From NCBI GenBank assembly GCA_002363515.1, contig DEVX01000057.1:1-6416 (forward strand): 6,416 nt of DNA, in the 5' to 3' direction. The stretch's first letter is position 1, and each line of letters starts with the position of its first letter. The notes below the pieces were generated by a model that saw only the letters and a list, made by a program, of their open reading frames with translations, had not been told where the DNA came from and ran no database searches. Source of the DNA: Candidatus Saccharibacteria bacterium UBA3225 (GTDB taxonomy: Bacteria; Patescibacteriota; Saccharimonadia; Saccharimonadales; Saccharimonadaceae). This document shows positions 1 to 4,634 of the stretch, piece by piece. The translations under genes were made by a program, and so were the position numbers.

Positions 1-409
1 TTTCAGTTCCAGCAAGTTCATCTTGAAGATTGATAAAATTCTCGCTGCTCTTAAGGTCTGGATAATTTTCGACAATGACATTTAAATTATTTAGAGCGGT
101 ATTTAGCTTATTATTAGCAGCGCTAAGCTCCTTAATGGTGCTGGCGCCAGAAATATCCTTACGCGCCTCGGTAATTTCATCGATAATCTTTTCTTCATGA
201 CTCATATACCCCTTAACAGTATCTACGAGATTAGGAATCAAATCTGCACGACGTTGAAGCTGAGTTTTAATGTCTGAAGCTTTTTGGTCCACCTCATTCT
301 CCAATGCAACAATAGAGTTGTGCGCACTAAAGTAAAAACCAAATATTACAATTGCTATAGCGGCAATGATTCCAATGATGCCGATTGCGGCCATACCTTT
401 TTTCTTCAT
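1..409 (-). CDS. lemA: LemA family membrane protein (C-terminus beyond window)
   Basis: Read on the minus strand from ATG at 409-407, open to the window edge, giving 136 complete codons. Residues about 7-27 form one hydrophobic helix after MKKK, predicting an N-in membrane anchor. The part that follows carries the LemA signature: AHNSIVALENEV, then QLQRRADLIPNLVDTVKGY, then SHEEKIIDEITEAR. LemA proteins are about 180-200 aa, so roughly the last quarter is missing. The family has a long helical bundle after the anchor. Its biochemical role is not settled, though it often sits beside TPM-domain or HtpX-type genes, which cannot be checked here. AGGAG on the minus strand lies 8 nt before the ATG, which fixes the start. 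The gene is divergent from the rhodanese-like gene, with 109 bp between the two start codons. The family assignment is firm; the function is not. Confidence 0.93.
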   Translation of the reverse strand, partial: MKKKGMAAIGIIGIIAAIAIVIFGFYFSAHNSIVALENEVDQKASDIKTQLQRRADLIPNLVDTVKGYMSHEEKIIDEITEARKDISGASTIKELSAANNKLNTALNNLNVIVENYPDLKSSENFINLQDELAGTE

Positions 410-417
410 TTAAGAGT

Positions 418-422
418 CTCCT
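418..422 (-). promoter_or_regulatory. Shine-Dalgarno of lemA
   Basis: The minus strand reads AGGAG with an 8-nt spacer to ATG at 409, supporting that start codon. Confidence 0.8.
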
Positions 423-437
423 AATTTTTATGCTTAT

Positions 438-446
438 ATTATAACA
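438..446 (-). promoter_or_regulatory. Extended -10 promoter of lemA
   Basis: The minus strand reads TGT-TATAAT, with the hexamer at 443-438 and the TG of an extended -10 at 446-445. No convincing TTGACA lies 16-18 nt upstream, which fits an extended -10 promoter. Predicted transcription start is near 431, giving a leader of about 22 nt that contains the AGGAG. Confidence 0.65.
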
Positions 447-501
447 TTCAGCACAATATCGCACCCCTATAAAGGAGCATCCGAACGCATTTTTTTATTT
501 T

Positions 502-510
502 TGTTATAAA
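502..510 (+). promoter_or_regulatory. Extended -10 promoter of the rhodanese/thioredoxin operon
   Basis: The plus strand reads TGT-TATAAA, with the hexamer at 505-510. There is no recognisable -35 at the right distance. A start about 7 nt after the hexamer falls at 517-519, at the ATG of the first gene (519), so the transcript would be leaderless or nearly so. No Shine-Dalgarno lies in the 20 nt before the ATG, which agrees with this. Confidence 0.55.
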
Positions 511-518
511 ATGATTAT

Positions 519-1223
519 ATGAAGAAAGCTGTAATACGAAGATATCATGTAGCTATTGCAATCGTAATTGCATTGTTCGCCGGTATCGTAATTGGAAATT
601 TAAACATTACTCATTTTAGCGAAAAGCTCCCCACCTTGCCGTTGCCAGAAGTAACCGATGGTCAACGTGGCGAGCTCGGCATCGACAAGAACATTAACGA
701 GTCCACGATAGATAAATATCTTGGGCGCACGGACAGTGTCTATATAGACGTGCGCATGCTCGACGACCCCGCTAACTATGAAGCTATCAATGGAGATAGT
801 AAACTTTCTGGGCTTGTGAAAGGTTTTGAGGTAGTGCCGTACCCTTATCTGGTCAACGTCGTTGGATTACCGAAAGAAGTCGGCGAAACATATACTGGTA
901 AGACTCTCTTTACGCAAAATGATAAGGGTGAATATAACGCAAATTACAAAGAGTCAATGACGATTCTTGAAGACCTTTTTCCGAAGGATAAAAATATCTT
1001 TCTGATGTGTGGTGGCGGCGGCTACTCTGGTATGACCAAAAGCATGCTCGTTAAACTAGGTTGGGATACGAACAAAATATACGTCGTGGGTGGCTATTGG
1101 TTCTACGAGGGGCAAAATGACTTTAAGATTAAGAGCGGCGATGGCAAAGATGCCACATACGCTTTCTGGAAAGTTCCCTATCATAATATTGATTTCTCAA
1201 AATTGACAGAAAACAAAAAATGA
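519..1223 (+). CDS. Membrane-anchored rhodanese-like domain protein
   Basis: Protein of 234 aa. Residues 1-10 are basic and 11-27 hydrophobic, predicting an uncleaved signal anchor with the rest outside the membrane. The C-terminal two thirds match a single rhodanese domain: YIDVR at 75-79, then the catalytic-loop region LMCGGGGYSG at 162-171 with Cys164 as the candidate persulfide-carrying cysteine, followed by a helix ending LGW, then VVGGYW at 189-194. The loop has the usual length, but the Arg normally at Cys+5 is Tyr169. A long insertion (about 82-145) separates the strand carrying DVR from the catalytic loop. The next gene starts within its stop codon (ATGA), so the two are co-translated. 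No Shine-Dalgarno is seen. Sulfur transfer or redox sensing in the envelope is possible; the substrate is unknown. An inactive structural rhodanese fold is the alternative, since key loop chemistry is altered. Confidence 0.85.
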   Translation: MKKAVIRRYHVAIAIVIALFAGIVIGNLNITHFSEKLPTLPLPEVTDGQRGELGIDKNINESTIDKYLGRTDSVYIDVRMLDDPANYEAINGDSKLSGLVKGFEVVPYPYLVNVVGLPKEVGETYTGKTLFTQNDKGEYNANYKESMTILEDLFPKDKNIFLMCGGGGYSGMTKSMLVKLGWDTNKIYVVGGYWFYEGQNDFKIKSGDGKDATYAFWKVPYHNIDFSKLTENKK

Positions 1224-1720
1224 CCAAGCAAAAAAAGCCAATTAACCCAAAGCCAAACAAAGTTGCCTTGATTTTAATCACGGCGCTTTGCCTTGCAATG
1301 TTTTTTGGTGGATATTTTATCCTTCGAGCCATGACTCCAAAAAAGTTTAGACTCACAGAAGAGCTATATGGGGCAAGTGAAGCAATAGATATTGATAAAA
1401 ATGACTATGAAAAATTGTTGGAAGACAAAAAATCATTCGTGGTGATGGTTGATAAGCCTGATTGTTACACGACAGCCAATATGCGCGAGTATATGGCAAG
1501 CTTTCCAGAAGATATGCAGTTTAAATATTACCGGATTATGTGGTCGCAGGCCAGAGAGTCTAGCTTGCACGAAAAAGTAAAATACGTACCGTCAGTTGCA
1601 ATAATAAAAAATGGCACCGTAGTGGACTTTCTGGATGCGAATTCAGATGAAGATACGTCGAAATTTAATAACGCAGAAACACTACAGAGCTGGCTAAAAG
1701 ACTACATCATTTTTAATTAA
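1220..1720 (+). CDS. Membrane-anchored thioredoxin-like protein with single active-site cysteine
   Basis: Protein of 166 aa. A basic N-terminus is followed by a hydrophobic helix at about 15-36 (signal anchor), then an extracytoplasmic domain of about 125 aa. FVVMVDKPDCYTT at 73-85 sits where thioredoxins have the beta-strand and WCxxC; only the first Cys (Cys82) is present and the second is Thr85. YVPSVAIIKNG at 122-132 matches the cis-proline loop (Pro124) and the following strands of thioredoxin folds. The ATG overlaps the stop codon of the rhodanese-like gene by 4 nt, and no Shine-Dalgarno precedes it, so translation probably depends on re-initiation. A monothiol oxidoreductase, or a partner that accepts sulfur or a disulfide from the rhodanese-like protein, is a reasonable guess. 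The fold assignment rests on motif order and predicted topology only. Confidence 0.8.
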   Translation: MTKQKKPINPKPNKVALILITALCLAMFFGGYFILRAMTPKKFRLTEELYGASEAIDIDKNDYEKLLEDKKSFVVMVDKPDCYTTANMREYMASFPEDMQFKYYRIMWSQARESSLHEKVKYVPSVAIIKNGTVVDFLDANSDEDTSKFNNAETLQSWLKDYIIFN

Positions 1721-1727
1721 GCACATG

Positions 1728-1754
1728 AAAAACCCCTCTAGTTTCCTAGAGGGG
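1728..1754 (-). terminator. Rho-independent terminator of the GC-rich orphan gene
   Basis: A perfect 9-bp stem, CCCCTCTAG at 1733-1741 and CTAGAGGGG at 1746-1754, closes a 4-nt loop. On the minus strand it is followed by TTTTT (1732-1728), so it terminates leftward transcription 34 nt past the stop at 1788. On the plus strand no T-tract follows the stem, so it would be at best a weak stop for the convergent operon that ends at 1720. Confidence 0.9.
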
Positions 1755-1787
1755 GGATTGGGTTAACCGGTTGCAGCGTAGCAGGGA

Positions 1788-2297
1788 TCAGAGAAGCCGG
1801 ATGATGCTCATCGCGAGCTCCACATCGACATTGTCAGCCTGGGGGCAAGGCTCCTCATAAGTGGCCGCGTTTCCGAACTGCTTCGACAGCCACGCAGAAA
1901 GCCAGCTGGGGTCGGAAAGAAATTTTGCGGTCAGAATGACTGCAAACTCGTCGCCCTGGCGGACTATTGCGAGCCGGGCGTGGTCGCTTGCGAGCTGGTA
2001 GTACAGCGGGACGGTAAAACCCGTCTCGAACATCGGCCTCGGCTCAGGCAGGTTGGATGCCAGCTCACACAGATAGTCGACGAGAATGCCGAATTCTTCG
2101 TCGGTTTTAGGCGAGCGGACTTCTTCGTGCCGCCGCTGATCGAAACCCTCGATGAGATCGGCGCATTTCGGATGCCGACCAAGCAGCGAATCATTCAGCT
2201 TCGTGACTTTTCCGATAATCGTTTTTGCGGCTATCCATGCGTCGCGCAGGGTTGAAAAAGTAGTTTTTGTTCTGTATCTCAGTACGAAAATATCCAT
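1788..2297 (-). CDS. GC-rich orphan protein of unknown function (169 aa)
   Basis: I do not recognise this protein. The start is ATG at 2297-2295, preceded by AAGGAGG with a 6-nt spacer; the frame stays open to a TTG at 2360, but the Shine-Dalgarno and leader decide for 2297. It is soluble with no signal peptide or membrane helix. It begins MDIFVLRYRTKTTF, likely a beta-strand, followed by helix-rich sequence, a charged segment RRHEEVRSPKTDEEF at 55-69, an amphipathic helix at 70-82, a Pro-rich turn (84-88), a strand pair ARLAIVRQGDEFAVILTAKF at 107-126, a Trp-containing helix SDPSWLSAWLSKQ at 128-140, and an acidic C-terminal part. Cysteines are at 45, 77 and 151, with no metal-binding pattern. 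Sample 60-nt rows hold 33-36 G+C, against 15 of 60 in a row of the thioredoxin-like gene. The unit has its own promoter and terminator. Recent acquisition is the simplest reading. Confidence 0.8.
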   Translation of the reverse strand: MDIFVLRYRTKTTFSTLRDAWIAAKTIIGKVTKLNDSLLGRHPKCADLIEGFDQRRHEEVRSPKTDEEFGILVDYLCELASNLPEPRPMFETGFTVPLYYQLASDHARLAIVRQGDEFAVILTAKFLSDPSWLSAWLSKQFGNAATYEEPCPQADNVDVELAMSIIRLL

Positions 2298-2303
2298 AAT
2301 TCC

Positions 2304-2310
2304 CCTCCTT
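2304..2310 (-). promoter_or_regulatory. Strong Shine-Dalgarno of the orphan gene
   Basis: The minus strand reads AAGGAGG, then GGAATT, then ATG at 2297. It is the strongest ribosome binding site in the window and selects the 2297 start over the upstream in-frame TTG at 2360. It overlaps the TAA of a possible leader ORF (2311-2309) and lies within a segment able to pair with 2370-2357. Confidence 0.9.
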
Positions 2311-2380
2311 ATGGGTTGCTGGTTTTTATTCCTCTTTTCGCCCACCGATTCGATGAACAAGAAGAGGAATAAAAATCCAT
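2309..2380 (-). CDS. Possible 23-aa leader ORF upstream of the orphan gene
   Basis: The minus strand has ATG at 2380-2378 and TAA at 2311-2309, encoding a 23-residue peptide that starts MDFYSSSC and ends GIKTSNP. The stop codon overlaps the Shine-Dalgarno of the orphan gene, and the frame differs from that gene. AAGG lies 12 nt before the ATG, longer than usual, so initiation would be weak. The ORF spans both arms of the hairpin at 2321-2377, so translating it would unfold that hairpin and deliver ribosomes to the downstream start. Such a short frame could arise by chance. Confidence 0.3.
   Translation of the reverse strand: MDFYSSSCSSNRWAKRGIKTSNP
2321..2377 (-). repeat. 14-bp perfect inverted repeat in the leader of the orphan gene
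   Basis: TTTTTATTCCTCTT at 2323-2336 and AAGAGGAATAAAAA at 2362-2375 are exact reverse complements. In RNA the stem extends to 18 pairs with two G-U pairs (2321-2338 with 2360-2377), leaving a 21-nt loop. It lies in the transcribed leader, ending 11 nt upstream of the Shine-Dalgarno. It has no downstream U-tract on the minus strand, so it is not a simple terminator. The upstream arm can alternatively pair with the Shine-Dalgarno. Confidence 0.85.
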
Positions 2381-2400
2381 AAACAAATGCTACCTTTTTC

Positions 2401-2428
2401 TACTGCAAAACGGTTTAAAAGTGCAGTA
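2401..2428 (-). repeat. 7-bp inverted repeat in the promoter-proximal leader
   Basis: TACTGCA at 2401-2407 and TGCAGTA at 2422-2428 are exact reverse complements separated by 14 nt. The second arm overlaps the 5'-terminal hairpin by 4 nt (2425-2428), so full versions of both cannot form together. Confidence 0.55.
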
Positions 2429-2446
2429 TGATTAATAAATCATACT
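2425..2446 (-). repeat. 9-bp inverted repeat at the predicted transcription start
   Basis: AGTATGATT at 2425-2433 and AATCATACT at 2438-2446 are exact reverse complements around a 4-nt loop. The predicted first transcribed base is about 2446-2445, so the mRNA would begin with this hairpin. It could be a 5'-end stabiliser or a dyad operator overlapping +1. Confidence 0.7.
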
Positions 2447-2451
2447 AGTTC

Positions 2452-2480
2452 ATTATAGCACAAATGCCTGATATTGTCAA
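2452..2480 (-). promoter_or_regulatory. Consensus sigma70-type promoter of the orphan gene
   Basis: The minus strand reads TTGACA (2480-2475), a 17-nt spacer, then TATAAT (2457-2452), a perfect match in both hexamers and spacing. Predicted start is near 2445, giving a leader of about 150 nt before the ATG at 2297. It sits just past the stop of the thioesterase gene (2509), with no clear terminator between them. Confidence 0.92.
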
Positions 2481-2508
2481 TACATATATACTAATATCGC
2501 ATCATTGT

Positions 2509-3213
2509 CTATTGAATACTTTGCTCGACCAGCGTATAAGCGTCATTATTAGCATTCGTGATCGCGATGGATTGCCAATTATTTTGAGCCTTCATTTTGA
2601 CAAATATCTCATCACCAATTTTTACTTCGCGGTGGAATATAATCCGAACCGCGCGGGCATCAAATTGACTTACCTCTTTAATTAGGTCCAAATAGGTCGA
2701 GTTATGCATGTGGCCATTTAAATCCATATCCGCCTGGCGAATAATCGCTTGGCGCGAAATGTCGTACTCCTCCAGCACGGAAAGGCGTTTTCGTGACTGA
2801 CTCGATAGCGCAGCGCGGGCGCTAATAGTGTATTTCGATAAACGCTCCGCGCCAAGACGGATGATTGTTTTACTTTTCAAGTCTACAATCATCCATTTTG
2901 AACTGGCGGCGGCGATTTTTTGACCACGACAAAACATCTCAAAGTCACGCCAAACATAGCGAGAGCTTACTTCGCGTGGCCACGTACAAACCGTAACCTC
3001 TTCGCGATATTCTGGACGCGAATACACTTCCAGGTTCCATTCCACTATCACCCAGCTTAATCCCTGGGCATTAAGCGACCGAATATCATCCCCCGTCCTA
3101 GCAGAATCCTCATCGGAAGTATTTTCCATTAACTCCAGGATGGCCTTATTTGTCAGCGCGTACGTGGCATCTACATCCTCAAGACGCAGGATGAATTTTC
3201 GTTTATATGACAT
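2509..3213 (-). CDS. Acyl-ACP thioesterase family protein (double hotdog)
   Basis: Protein of 234 aa, close to the length of bacterial acyl-ACP thioesterases, which hydrolyse fatty acyl-ACP to free fatty acid in the cytoplasm. The N-terminal hotdog domain begins with the DVDATYALTNKAILELMENT helix region (13-32), followed by SWVIVEWNLEVYSRP (53-67) and TVCTWPREVSSRYVWRDFEMF (74-94). The C-terminal hotdog carries DMDLNGHMHNSTYLD at 162-176, the family's catalytic loop, with Asn166 and His168 as the conserved pair. Where plant enzymes have a Cys in an REC motif, this protein has HREV (194-197), as bacterial members often do. The ATG follows the stop of the upstream gene with no gap (TAGATG); GAGGG ending 4 nt before the ATG serves as ribosome binding site. 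The two genes are therefore probably co-transcribed and translationally coupled. Chain-length specificity cannot be read from sequence. Confidence 0.9.
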   Translation of the reverse strand: MSYKRKFILRLEDVDATYALTNKAILELMENTSDEDSARTGDDIRSLNAQGLSWVIVEWNLEVYSRPEYREEVTVCTWPREVSSRYVWRDFEMFCRGQKIAAASSKWMIVDLKSKTIIRLGAERLSKYTISARAALSSQSRKRLSVLEEYDISRQAIIRQADMDLNGHMHNSTYLDLIKEVSQFDARAVRIIFHREVKIGDEIFVKMKAQNNWQSIAITNANNDAYTLVEQSIQ

Positions 3214-3930
3214 CTATCCCTCTTGAATAGGCGGCATATCTTCCTCAGTAGATTCGGGATTATTATGCTGCGGTGAAAGTCGCGGATCCTCATAGCCGTC
3301 AAGATTATTATCGATTACGAAAGCGCGAGAGTTGCAGGCATCTACCTCTTCAATACTCAAAATCTCCTGAAAACTACCACCGAGCGTAATTTCGATGCAA
3401 CTTTTTACGCCCTCTTCGATATTCTGAAGACGCAATACAAAAGCAGAACCACCCTGCTCGATGTCGCTATTTGCAAAATCAGCTTCGATGCCAACTTTGC
3501 TACCTACTTTACATTCATTAGAATCATACCAGAAGGAAGGTTGATTATTGCGGCTAAAATAACTAATTGTAGCCTGCCTAAGAGCCATACAGTTACCGCG
3601 AGCAATTGTGGGCGAAGAAGTATCAATATTCGCTAGGCTCCAGATATGCGCAATTCGACGCTGTTCGTCTCCGCTTAATCCATAACTTTCCTCGTTAATA
3701 TTTAATGGATAATTAGACGATAGCTCTTCAAAAAAGTCTTCTTTTACCATTTTAATAAAGATAAAACTTCCGATAAATGGCACGATGAATAAAATAACTA
3801 CCAGCACAACCACTACAACAATTGCGAAATTGTTTGCAGATTGCTTGTTCCTATAGTCTCCGCCATTAAGTGCACTACTCGTAGTCTTATTGCCGGGCTT
3901 GACTGGATCTACCATAAAACCATTACTCAT
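3214..3930 (-). CDS. Single-pass membrane protein with four-cysteine extracytoplasmic domain, function unknown
   Basis: Protein of 238 aa that I do not recognise. The start is ATG at 3930, with AAGGAG 6 nt upstream; the longer open frame to 4104 would run through the terminator and into hsp20. Residues 1-34 are polar and presumably cytoplasmic. Residues 35-60 are strongly hydrophobic, with a run of valines (NFAIVVVVVLVVILFIVPF). The remaining 178 aa are predicted outside. They contain helical sequence (84-101), then Cys114, Cys140, Cys178 and Cys199, enough for two disulfides, and an acidic Pro-rich tail (210-238). It has its own short promoter region after the hsp20 terminator and directly abuts the thioesterase gene. 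A pilin-like or surface protein is possible, but there is no prepilin peptidase motif at the helix. Exported thiol proteins encoded at 519-1720 could plausibly act on such disulfides. Confidence 0.85.
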   Translation of the reverse strand: MSNGFMVDPVKPGNKTTSSALNGGDYRNKQSANNFAIVVVVVLVVILFIVPFIGSFIFIKMVKEDFFEELSSNYPLNINEESYGLSGDEQRRIAHIWSLANIDTSSPTIARGNCMALRQATISYFSRNNQPSFWYDSNECKVGSKVGIEADFANSDIEQGGSAFVLRLQNIEEGVKSCIEITLGGSFQEILSIEEVDACNSRAFVIDNNLDGYEDPRLSPQHNNPESTEEDMPPIQEG

Positions 3931-3936
3931 CAATAA

Positions 3937-3961
3937 CTCCTTATATATTTGTATTTTAGCA
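3937..3961 (-). promoter_or_regulatory. Extended -10 and Shine-Dalgarno of the four-cysteine protein gene
   Basis: The minus strand reads TGC-TAAAAT (3961-3953), an extended -10 with no clear -35, followed by AAGGAG (3942-3937) 6 nt before the ATG. Predicted start is near 3946, giving a very short leader. The Shine-Dalgarno is secure; the promoter is less so. Confidence 0.55.
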
Positions 3962-3993
3962 AAAAAGCAGAGCGTTTTGTAGCGCTCTGCTTT
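3961..3993 (-). terminator. Rho-independent terminator of hsp20
   Basis: An 11-bp perfect stem, AAAGCAGAGCG at 3964-3974 and CGCTCTGCTTT at 3983-3993, closes an 8-nt loop. On the minus strand the stem runs into a six-T tract (3966-3961), so it ends leftward transcription about 26 nt past the hsp20 stop. Confidence 0.92.
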
Positions 3994-4018
3994 ACTTTGA
4001 ACGATGGGTATTTTCGTT

Positions 4019-4498
4019 TTAGCCTTCAATGGCAATATATTTTTGTTCTTCTGGCAAATCCTTCTTTGGCTCCGCTTTCGGAATAACAAGAGATAGGACG
4101 CCATTCTTATAAGAGGCTTTTATGTCGTCCTTTTTAATGTCGTCGCCAACATACCAGCTACGGCTCATCGAACCAAAATGACGCTCCTTGCGAATCAAAC
4201 GGCTGCCATTCTTGCGCGGCTTGCCGTTTTTGTCTTCGCGCTCCTCCACGTCCTCGCTTTTTCCGGCACTAATTGTTAGCATGCCTTCATCGAATTTAAT
4301 TTTAATATCTTCCTTCGTGAATCCTGGAAGATCAATTTCAAGATTATAAGCCTGTTCAGTTTCGCTGACATCTGTCTTCATAAGGTTATGTCCGCGCCCG
4401 CCACCAAGCGCCGGCAACATTGGACGACGCCCAAAGATTTCGTCATCGAAATCGTTAAACATTTCGTCAAAAAGGCTCTCAAATCCCGAGTGAATCAT
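4019..4498 (-). CDS. hsp20: Hsp20 family small heat-shock protein
   Basis: Protein of 159 aa, typical for bacterial Hsp20: an ATP-independent cytoplasmic holdase that forms oligomers and keeps unfolding proteins soluble. A short N-terminal arm (FESLFDEMFNDFDDEIFG) precedes the alpha-crystallin domain at about 39-142. This opens with KTDVSET and LEIDLPGFTKEDIKIKF and closes with the hallmark ASYKNGVLSLVIPK (128-141, A-x-x-x-N-G-V-L). The C-terminal IAI (155-157) is the conserved I-x-I anchor for oligomer contacts. AAAGGA lies 5 nt before the ATG. Expression is driven by a consensus promoter overlapped by a CIRCE operator, implying HrcA repression relieved by heat, with a leader of roughly 80 nt and a terminator after the stop. 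rsmD lies just upstream on the same strand. Confidence 0.96.
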   Translation of the reverse strand: MIHSGFESLFDEMFNDFDDEIFGRRPMLPALGGGRGHNLMKTDVSETEQAYNLEIDLPGFTKEDIKIKFDEGMLTISAGKSEDVEEREDKNGKPRKNGSRLIRKERHFGSMSRSWYVGDDIKKDDIKASYKNGVLSLVIPKAEPKKDLPEEQKYIAIEG

Positions 4499-4587
4499 CT
4501 TTTTCCTTTCGTTTATTTATTAGTGTGAGGTAAGTTAGTTGCTAACCGTTATATCTTATCCTGTCGGTTGCTTTCGCTTATGTTTCC

Positions 4588-4616
4588 ATTATAGTCCATA
4601 GAATTAGCACTGTCAA
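4588..4616 (-). promoter_or_regulatory. Consensus sigma70-type promoter of hsp20
   Basis: The minus strand reads TTGACA (4616-4611), a 17-nt spacer, then TATAAT (4593-4588), both perfect. Predicted start is near 4581. The -35 element and part of the spacer lie inside the CIRCE dyad, so bound repressor would block polymerase. Confidence 0.93.
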
Positions 4617-4630
4617 GCCGAGAGTGCTAA
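4604..4630. promoter_or_regulatory. CIRCE operator (HrcA binding site)
   Basis: TTAGCACTG at 4604-4612, a 9-nt spacer, then GAGTGCTAA at 4622-4630. This is the CIRCE element TTAGCACTC-N9-GAGTGCTAA with one change in the left arm, where the last C is G. CIRCE is the known operator of the HrcA repressor in many bacteria. It overlaps the hsp20 -35 and lies 4 nt after the rsmD stop. No hrcA gene is in the window. Confidence 0.95.
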
Positions 4631-4634
4631 TTTT

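Noticed and set aside
471..478. AGGAG as ribosome binding site for the rhodanese-like gene
   Set aside because: It lies about 40 nt before the ATG at 519 and upstream of the predicted -10, so it would not be in the transcript.
1129..1356. Minus-strand open frame opposite the rhodanese/thioredoxin junction
   Set aside because: It lies antisense to two supported genes and carries no expression signals or recognisable motif.
1761..1772. Overlapping palindromes GGTTAACC and AACCGGTT after the terminator
   Set aside because: They are short and expected by chance; no repeat copy or target duplication supports an attachment site.
2298..2360. In-frame extension of the orphan protein to a TTG at 2360
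   Set aside because: It would translate through a hairpin arm and the perfect Shine-Dalgarno, which is correctly spaced for the ATG at 2297.
1980..2382. Plus-strand open frames opposite the GC-rich orphan gene
   Set aside because: GC-rich DNA gives long chance frames; these lack ribosome binding sites and protein-like composition, and they oppose a gene with full expression signals.
2470..2498. GATATT/AATATC inverted repeat flanking the orphan-gene -35
   Set aside because: Six AT-rich base pairs with a 17-nt gap are too weak to call an operator.
2464..2685. Plus-strand open frame of 73 codons across the thioesterase 3' end
   Set aside because: It lies mostly antisense to a well-supported enzyme gene and has no ribosome binding site.
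3931..4104. Upstream extension of the four-cysteine protein frame to a start at 4104
   Set aside because: It runs through the hsp20 terminator and into hsp20 coding sequence; AAGGAG before the ATG at 3930 gives a far better start.
4523..4555. Possible thermosensor hairpin in the hsp20 leader (GTTAG-CAA-CTAAC on the minus strand)
   Set aside because: The short stem does not reach the Shine-Dalgarno at 4509-4504, and CIRCE already explains heat control.
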